64,000 bases of DNA from Chrysopilus asiliformis (lineage: Eukaryota; Arthropoda; Insecta; Diptera; Rhagionidae). The number at the start of each line of letters is the position of its first letter. Positions within the stretch are counted from its first letter, which is position 1. The position numbers and the translations under genes were made by a program. The DNA is taken from NCBI GenBank assembly GCA_964034945.1, contig OZ035963.1, forward strand, positions 46,615,032 to 46,679,031. The letters are read 5' to 3'. Positions 58,119 to 64,000 of the stretch are shown piece by piece. Under the pieces are notes generated by a model that made no database searches, was not told where the DNA came from, and worked only from the letters and a program-made list of their open reading frames with translations.

Positions 58119-59686
58119 AAACCCAAAAAATAGTATACGACAAGAATATAACTAAATGCACAATTAAACATAAAAACAAATTTGACAATCTTTATTTTAA
58201 ACTACTTAACCATCTTAATTTCATTACTGACGAGAAAAGTTTTAACAACCTGACTGATTTAGACATTCCCAAGGACGTGATGTGGTTATTGTCTTTGGGT
58301 CCAAAGTTTGCGTTTGCCCCAGACAACCGAAATTTGCCTGTTTTCAACATTATTGCTGATGTTGAGGAGATTTTAAGAACATTAGATAATCACAAAGATC
58401 GGGATATTGCTAGAGCAAAAATATCCAACATTGTATTGAACAAGAAGCATTCACAATCAGCTAAAAAAACAGTTAACCAGGTATTGAAAACAATATTTAA
58501 TAACACACAAATCTTCCTTAAAAATCACAAAGACATTATTGTGACTTGCAGTGACAAGGGTAAATCTACAGTTATTATGAGGAAAACGGACTATTTTAAG
58601 AAAGTAGAATTGTTAACTTCAGACAGAAATACATATATAGAAATTAAAAAAGACCCCACAGCTAAATTACAGTGCATTAACAATAAATTTGCTAGACAAT
58701 TACTCAATGACGGTTTAATTAATATTTATGAAAAAAATCAGATGACAAAATTTAACACTACTGCTCCTAGACTCTACGCGTTACCAAAGATACATAAAGT
58801 AGGTGTACCTATGAGACCAATAGTATCTACTGTAAACGCACCAACTGCTTTTTTGTCAAAGAAATTAACATGTATCCTTCAAAATCTACTAACTAATGAT
58901 CCCTATAATATAAAAAACTCTATGGATTTTAAGCAAAGATTGTCGACGATATCTTTAGGACCAAATGAAATTATGGTTAGTTTTGACATTGTATCTCTTT
59001 TCACGAACATCCCAGCAGATCTAGCTATTCAAATTGTTTCACAAAAATGGGATAAAATTTCAGGAATGACGAATCTTGACAAAACTAGATTTATGAATTT
59101 TTTAAAATTTTGTATTATTGACAATAATTATTTCTTATTTAACAATAAACTTTACAAACAGAAATTCGGTGTTCCGATGGGTAGCCCAATATCCCCAGTA
59201 ATAGCTGACGTAGTCACACAACATATATTAGTGGACACAATGAAAAAACTGACTTTTGTACCAAAATTATTTGTTAAATATGTTGACGACATTTTTGCGA
59301 TAATCCCTACAGACAAAGTTGATTACACCTTACAAACACTTAATAATTTTAATCCCCGCATACAGTTCACAGTTGAATTGGAAAAAAATAGCACCCTACC
59401 CTTTCTAAATATGCTTTGCATAAAAGAAGTTGACGGTAATATTATGACGAATTGGTACAAGAAGGACATCACCTCTGATAGAATTCTGAATTTTCATTCC
59501 CACCATCCCTACACCCAAAAACTTAACACGGCCGTTCAATTCATAAAACAGGTTCTAAATCTTAGTGATAGCAAATTCCATAACACAAATATCAAACATA
59601 TTAAAGAAGTTTTATTTAACAACAATTACCCCCATAACTTCATTAAAAAAGCCCTTGTCATCGCTAGTCAGAATATAAATAACTAG
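58088..59686 (+). CDS. Penelope-like reverse transcriptase, intact frame, no endonuclease
   Basis: A 532-residue frame. SDKGKSTVIM (155-164) and PKIHK (233-237) are early RT motifs typical of Penelope-like elements; RPIVS lies at 243-247; motif A is SFDIVSLFTNIP with D300; motif B is GVPMGSPISP (361-370); motif C is YVDD (398-401), giving catalytic D400 and D401; the thumb follows with TNWYKKDITSDRILNFHSHH. The enzyme copies element RNA, probably primed at a nicked target or a telomere. The frame ends NINN-stop because the sequence switches at about 59685 to a HINE-like element; the minus copy shows that a linker and GIY-YIG domain should follow. The first 10 residues come from the junction spacer, so the natural N-terminus is probably longer and the start is uncertain. 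Confidence 0.9.
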   Translation: MYQRFQKEIRQTQKIVYDKNITKCTIKHKNKFDNLYFKLLNHLNFITDEKSFNNLTDLDIPKDVMWLLSLGPKFAFAPDNRNLPVFNIIADVEEILRTLDNHKDRDIARAKISNIVLNKKHSQSAKKTVNQVLKTIFNNTQIFLKNHKDIIVTCSDKGKSTVIMRKTDYFKKVELLTSDRNTYIEIKKDPTAKLQCINNKFARQLLNDGLINIYEKNQMTKFNTTAPRLYALPKIHKVGVPMRPIVSTVNAPTAFLSKKLTCILQNLLTNDPYNIKNSMDFKQRLSTISLGPNEIMVSFDIVSLFTNIPADLAIQIVSQKWDKISGMTNLDKTRFMNFLKFCIIDNNYFLFNNKLYKQKFGVPMGSPISPVIADVVTQHILVDTMKKLTFVPKLFVKYVDDIFAIIPTDKVDYTLQTLNNFNPRIQFTVELEKNSTLPFLNMLCIKEVDGNIMTNWYKKDITSDRILNFHSHHPYTQKLNTAVQFIKQVLNLSDSKFHNTNIKHIKEVLFNNNYPHNFIKKALVIASQNINN

Positions 59687-60777
59687 CAGACCCTTCGTTG
59701 GCAGCTAAAAGTTTTTTTGTGTAAATTTTAGAATGCCAAAAAACCATAAAATAACTTATAGGACCTTCCGTTTCGAATTTTGAAATTCCAACTCCAGATT
59801 CGTGATAAGCAACCCTGAAAACCTCCCAAAGCCTGTTTTTTTTGCGAGAAAAATTGGAAAAAGGACATTTCCGTTGTCATTACAGGACCTCCCGTTTAGC
59901 ATTTGAAAAATCGAACACTGGATTCGCGATCAGCGACCTCGAAAACCCCCTAGTGTCAATTGTTTCAAGAAAAATTGGAAAAAGGACATTTGCGTTATCC
60001 TTACAGTACCTTCCGTTTCGAATTTTGAAAATCTAATACCAGATTCATGATCAGCGACACCAAAAACCCCCTTATGCCGATTTTTCCGAGGAAAAACGGG
60101 AAAAAGGATATTTATCCTTACAGGAACTTCCGTTTCGAATTTTGAAAATCTAATACCGGATTCGTGATCAGCGACCCCAAAAATCCTATAATGCAAATTT
60201 TTCCGGGGAAAAATGGGAAAAAGGATATTTTCATTATCCTTACAGGACCTTCCGTTTCGAATTTTGAAAATCTAATACCGGATTCATGATCAGCGACACC
60301 AAAAACCCCCTTATGCCGATTTTTCCGGGGAAAAATGGGAAAAAGGATATTTTCATTATCCTTACAGGACCTTCCGTTTCGAATTTTGAAAATCTAATAC
60401 CGGATTCGTGATCAGCGACCCCAAAAACCCTATAATGCAAATTTTTCCGGGGAAAAATGGGAAAAAGGATATTTTCATTATCCTTACAGGACCTTCCGTT
60501 TCGAATTTTGAAAATCTAATACCGGATTCGTGATCAGCGACCCCAAAAACCCTATAATGCCAATTTTTCCGGGGAAAAATGGGAAAAAGGATATTTTCAT
60601 TATCCTTACAGGACCTTTCGTTTCGAATTTTGAAAATCTACATAGCTAAAAACCTGCTCCTGGCAACACAGATCATTTTGCAAAAAACCGCGTAAAAATC
60701 GGTCCAGTAGTTTTTGAGTTTTGTAATCTCAGACAGACAGACAAACAGACAAACATCCATTTTTATATATATAAACA
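59686..60777 (-). mobile_element. HINE-like element H, copy 1, with 122-bp satellite
   Basis: Read on the minus strand it starts near 'tatatataaaaatgg', then GTCTGTTT/GTCT repeats (60730-60752), 'aactactggaccgattttta', satellite units, and ends at 'ctgccaacgaagggtctgct'. The short GC hairpin next to a GCTA end is the rolling-circle-type terminus. It joins the plus Penelope copy directly at 59685. Overlapping small frames are satellite readings. Confidence 0.75.
59999..60640. repeat. 122-bp tandem satellite inside element H
   Basis: The motif 'ccttacaggaccttccgttt' recurs at 60116, 60238, 60360, 60482 and 60604, exactly 122 bp apart, after an earlier start at 59999 with a 117-bp step. Two diverged units precede it from about 59755. 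Units share 'gatcagcgaccccaaaaac' and 'ttttccggggaaaaatggga', the complements of the array in element E. Confidence 0.93.
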
Positions 60778-61290
60778 TAGCAGACCCTTCGTTGGCAGCT
60801 AAAAGTTTTTTGTATAACTTTTAGAATGCCAAAAAACCATAGATAACTTAAAAAGTTTTGGGAAAAAATGTTATCCTTACAGGACCTTCCGTTTCGAATT
60901 TTGAAATTCCAACTTCAGATTCGTGATAAGCAACCCTGAAAACTTCCCAAAGCCGATTTTTGCGAGAAAAATTGGAAAAAGGACATTTCCGTTATCTTTA
61001 CAGGGCCTTCCGTTTAGCATTTGAAAAATCGAACACTGGATTCGCGATCAGCGACCTCGAAAACCCCCTAGTGTCAATTGTTTCAAGAAAAATTGGAAAA
61101 AGGACATTTGCGTTATCATTACAGGACCTTCTCTCTCGAATTTTAAAAATCTAACATAGCTAAAAACCTGCTTCTGGCAACACAGATCATTTTGCAAAAA
61201 ACCGCGTAAAAATCGGTCCAGTAGTTTTTGAGTTTTGTAATCTCAGACAGACAGACAAATAGACAAACATCCATTTATATATATATAGAT
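60778..61290 (-). mobile_element. HINE-like element H, copy 2
   Basis: A shorter copy with the same ends: 'agcagacccttcgttggcag' on the left, and 'aaatcggtccagtagttttt', a GACA array and 'tatatatatagata' on the right. It has only about two satellite units, so it differs from copy 1 mainly in unit number. It directly abuts copy 1, head to tail. Confidence 0.75.
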
Positions 61291-61391
61291 ATGTATATAT
61301 TGCAATGTATGACGAAACATCAGTAATGTATCCCCTCCTCTCTCCACTTCCTCCCTCTACCTACCACCCTCCTACCACTTCTTCCTTCCCC

Positions 61392-62500
61392 CCTTTCCCT
61401 TTCCCTTTTTCTTTCCCTTTCCCTTTCCCTTTCCCTTTCCCTTTCCCTTTCCCTTTCCCTTTCCCTTTCCCTTTCCCTTTCCCTTTCCCTTTCCCTTTCC
61501 CTTTCCCTTTCCCTTTCCCTTTCCCTTTCCCTTTCCCTTTCCCTTTCCCTTTCCCTTTCCCTTTCCCTTTCCCTTTCCCTTTCCCTTTCCCTTTCCCTTT
61601 CCCTTTCCCTTTCCCTTTCCCTTTCCCTTTCCCTTTCCCTTTCCCTTTCCCTTTCCCTTTCCCTTTCCCATTCCCTTTCCCTTTCCCTTTCCCTTTCCCA
61701 TTCCCTTTCCCTTTCCCTTTCCCTTTCCCTTTCCCTTTCCCTTTCCCTTTCCCTTTCCCTTTCCCTTTCCCTTTCCCTTTCCCTTTCCCTTTCCCTTTCC
61801 CTTTCCCTTTCCCTTTCCCTTTCCCTTTCCCTTTCCCTTTCCCTTTCCCTTTCCCTTTCCCTTTCCCTTTCCCTTTCCCTTTCCCTTTCCCTTTCCCTTT
61901 CCCTTTCCCTTTCCCTTTCCCTTTCCCTTTCCCTTTCCCTTTCCCTTTCCCTTTCCCTTTCCCTTTCCCTTTCCCTTTCCCTTTCCCTTTCCCTTTCCCT
62001 TTCCCTTTCCCTTTCCCTTTCCCTTTCCCTTTCCCTTTCCCTTTCCCTTTCCCTTTCCCTTTCCCTTTCCCTTTCCCTTTCCCTTTCCCTTTCCCTTTCC
62101 CTTTCCCTTTCCCTTTCCCTTTCCCTTTCCCTTTCCCTTTCCCTTTCCCTTTCCCTTTCCCTTTCCCTTTCCCTTTCCCTTTCCCTTTCCCTTTCCCTTT
62201 CCCTTTCCCTTTCCCTTTCCCTTTCCCTTTCCCTTTCCCTTTCCCTTTCCCTTTCCCTTTCCCTTTCCCTTTCCCTTTCCCTTTCCCTTTCCCTTTCCCT
62301 TTCCCTTTCCCTTTCCCTTTCCCTTTCCCTTTCCCTTTCCCTTTCCCTTTCCCTTTCCCTTTCCCTTTCCCTTTCCCTTTCCCTTTCCCTTTCCCTTTCC
62401 CTTTCCCTTTCCCTTCCCCTTTCCCTTTCCCTTTCCCTTCCCCTTCCCCTTCCCATTCCCCTTCCCCTTCCCCTTCCCCTTCCCCTTCCCTTCCCCTTTT
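61392..62500. repeat. (CCCTTT)n hexamer microsatellite, about 1 kb
   Basis: An almost pure CCCTTT array, roughly 170 units, with two T-to-A changes (near 61670 and 61700) and an irregular start. From about 62415 it turns into CCCCTT units. The plus strand is all pyrimidine and the minus strand (GGGAAA) all purine. The long (PF)n, (RE)n and (GK)n reading frames across it are artefacts. Confidence 0.98.
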
Positions 62501-62612
62501 CCTTCTCCTTCTCCTTCTCCTTCTCCTTCTCCTTCTCCTTCTCCTTCTCCTTCTCCTTCTCCTTCTCCTTCTCCTTCTCCTTCCCCTACCCCTTACCCTG
62601 GGGGGGGGGGGG
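62501..62612. repeat. (CTCCTT)n array and G-run
   Basis: About 13 units of CTCCTT (62506-62585) follow the CCCTTT array, then 'ccctaccccttaccctg' and a run of about 13 G (62600-62612). The change from CCCTTT to CCCCTT to CTCCTT suggests separate rounds of expansion. Confidence 0.95.
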
Positions 62613-63337
62613 TAGATATTAGTGGGCGAAAAATCTCCCTAAGGGCTGACCTTCCTAAAGGAGAAAACCGAATCCGAATCTCTCATTGTTGTAGAAGGTA
62701 GCAGGCGAGGGGGTTTACTGAGAGGAGGGAGGGTAGATATTAGTGGGCGAAAAATCTCCCTAAGGGCTGACCTTCCTAAAGGAGAAAACCGAATCCGAAT
62801 CTCTCATTGTTGTAGAAGATAGCAGGCGAGGGGGTTTACTGAGAGGAGGGAGGGTAGATATTAGTGGCGAAAAATCTCCCTAAGGGCTGACCTTCCTAAA
62901 GGAGAAAACCGAATCCGAATCTCTCATTGTTGTAGAAGATAGCAGGCGAGGGGATTTACTGAGAGGAGGGAGGGTAGATATTAGTGGGCGAAAAATCTCC
63001 CTAAGGGCTGACCTTCCTAAAGGAGAAAACCGAATCCGAATCTCTCATTGTTGTAGAAGGTAGCAGGCGAGGGGGTTCACTGAGAGGAGGGAGGGTAGAT
63101 ATTAGTGGGCGAAAAATCTCCCTAAGGGCTGACCTTCCTAAAGGAGAAAACCGAATCCGAATCTCTCATTGTTGTAGAAGATAGCAGGCGAGGGGGTTTA
63201 CTGAGAGGAGGGAGGGTAGATATTAGTGGGCGAAAAATCTCCCTAAGGGCTGACCTTCCTAAAGGAGAAAACCGAATCCGAATCTCTCATTGTTGTAAAA
63301 GATAGCAGGCGAGGGGGTTTACTGAGAGGAGGGAGGG
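62613..63337. repeat. 121-bp tandem repeat, six units
   Basis: The start 'tagatattagtgggcg' occurs at 62613, 62734, 62855, 62975, 63096 and 63217, and a seventh partial unit begins at 63338. The period is 121 bp (once 120, from one lost G). Units differ at only a few positions (for example gaaggt/gaagat), so the array is very young. Each contains 'ctaagggctgaccttcctaa'. Confidence 0.96.
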
Positions 63338-63606
63338 TAGATATTAGTGGGCGAAAAATTTCCTTGAGGAATGACTTCTATATTAATGAAAGCCGCACCC
63401 CAATCGGTTGAACGGTTCGAAAGTTATCAGGGAAGGGGTACCAAAGGAGAGGGGGGAGGTCAATAAAAAGTAGCCTATAACACTCGGGAATAGTGTAGCT
63501 TTCTATCAGTGAAAGAATTTTCAGAATCGGATCAGTGGTTCCAGAGATTACCCTGCACAAACAAACAAACAAACAAACAAACTTTACCTCTTTATATAAT
63601 TATTAC

Positions 63607-64000
63607 TAGCAGACCCTTCGTTGGCAGCTAAAAGTTTTTTGTATATCTTTTAGAATGCCAAAAAACCATAGATAACTTAAAAAGTTTTGGGAAAAAATGT
63701 TATCCTTACAGGACCTTCCGTTTCGAATTTTGAAATTCCAACTTCAGATTCGTGATAAGCAACCCTGAAAACCTCCCAAAGCCGATTTTTGCGAGAAAAA
63801 TTGGAAAAAGGACATTTCCGTTATCTTTACAGGACCTTCCGTTTAGCATTTGAAAAATCGAACACTGGATTCGCGATCAGCGACCTCGAAAACCCCCTAG
63901 TGTCAATTGTTTCAAGAAAAATTGGAAAAAGGACATTTGCGTTATCCTTACAGGACCTTCTCTCTCGAATTTTAAAAATCTAACATAGCTAAAAACCTGC
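63607..64000 (-). mobile_element. HINE-like element H, copy 3, cut by the window end
   Basis: It begins with the same 'agcagacccttcgttggcag' end and follows copy 2 almost base for base up to the end of the window. The frame at 63789-63983 is a satellite reading also found at 59842 and 60960. Confidence 0.8.

Larger units (their letters stand above)
61291..63606 (-). mobile_element. HINE-like element I carrying a hexamer array and a 121-bp array
   Basis: The right edge, read on the minus strand, begins 'ataattatataaagaggtaa', then (GTTT)n, then 'aatctctggaaccactgatc' and 'gaaaattctttcactgatag', a sequence type widespread in insect Helentron-derived repeats. Leftwards follow the 121-bp array and the (CCCTTT)n array. 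It lies head to tail between H copies 2 and 3. The left end is uncertain because of the arrays. Non-coding. Confidence 0.65.

Noticed and set aside
58088..59686. Group II intron or bacterial retron reverse transcriptase
   Set aside because: The motif set (SDKGKSTVIM, PKIHK, SFDIVSLFTNIP, YVDD) with a GIY-YIG domain in the sister copy is that of Penelope-like elements; no intron ribozyme or msr/msd region is present.
61392..62500. Telomeric repeat tract
   Set aside because: The array is internal, flanked by HINE-like elements on both sides, and GGGAAA is not a telomere repeat known to me in insects.
61305..62615. 436-residue open frame of Pro-Phe repeats, and antisense Arg-Glu and Gly-Lys frames
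   Set aside because: These are translations of the (CCCTTT)n microsatellite, which is open in most frames because the hexamer has no stop; there is no unique domain.

Overview
This window looks like a gene-poor stretch of an insect nuclear genome, most likely a fly or midge (Diptera). It is AT-rich, has no bacterial-type coding density, no operons and no convincing host gene. It is built from layers of eukaryotic mobile elements: a Penelope-like retroelement, mariner transposons, MITEs, Helentron-type (HINE-like) repeats with GTCY microsatellites, and foldback sequences. The insect assignment rests on mariner transposases and on repeats carrying the 'gaaccgattgacttgaaatttgg' type of motif common in insect rolling-circle elements; the exact taxon is inference.

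Layout. 0-9 kb: three MITEs with clear ends (298-786; 1156-1505 with an 8-bp target duplication; 4813-5296, pogo-like), an old satellite-bearing element, the first copy of dispersed family A, a large inverted repeat (5651-6322) and a mariner-like relic (8037-8332). 10-21 kb: small palindromic elements, families A and B, a near-perfect foldback (15473-15620) and two internally deleted mariners of one family (15695-16400 plus, 19771-20682 minus). 21-35 kb: HINE-like elements, more A and B copies, and long anonymous AT-rich stretches. 36-50 kb: a B copy carrying a (GACTGACA)n array, two copies of a long-TIR family D, and diverged repeats. 50-53 kb: nested palindromes and a Harbinger-like MITE.

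53.2-59.7 kb is the most informative part. Two Penelope-like element copies lie head to head around a 37-bp spacer (58082-58118). The minus copy has RT and GIY-YIG endonuclease, a hammerhead-ribozyme-like motif downstream, a 1-base frameshift and two nested insertions (54817-56040 and 56314-57423). The plus copy has an uninterrupted 532-codon RT reading frame but ends before the endonuclease. The two arms encode the same protein residues wherever compared, so both the duplication and the nested insertions must be recent.

59.7-64 kb is a head-to-tail run of HINE-like units on the minus strand. They carry a 122-bp satellite, a 1-kb (CCCTTT)n array and a 121-bp tandem array. The same 122-bp monomer also sits inside the foldback element that interrupts the Penelope copy, linking two otherwise different element families.

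Nothing here looks like a cellular operon or defence system. The value of the window is in the structure and history of its mobile elements. Family names A to I are labels made up for this report.
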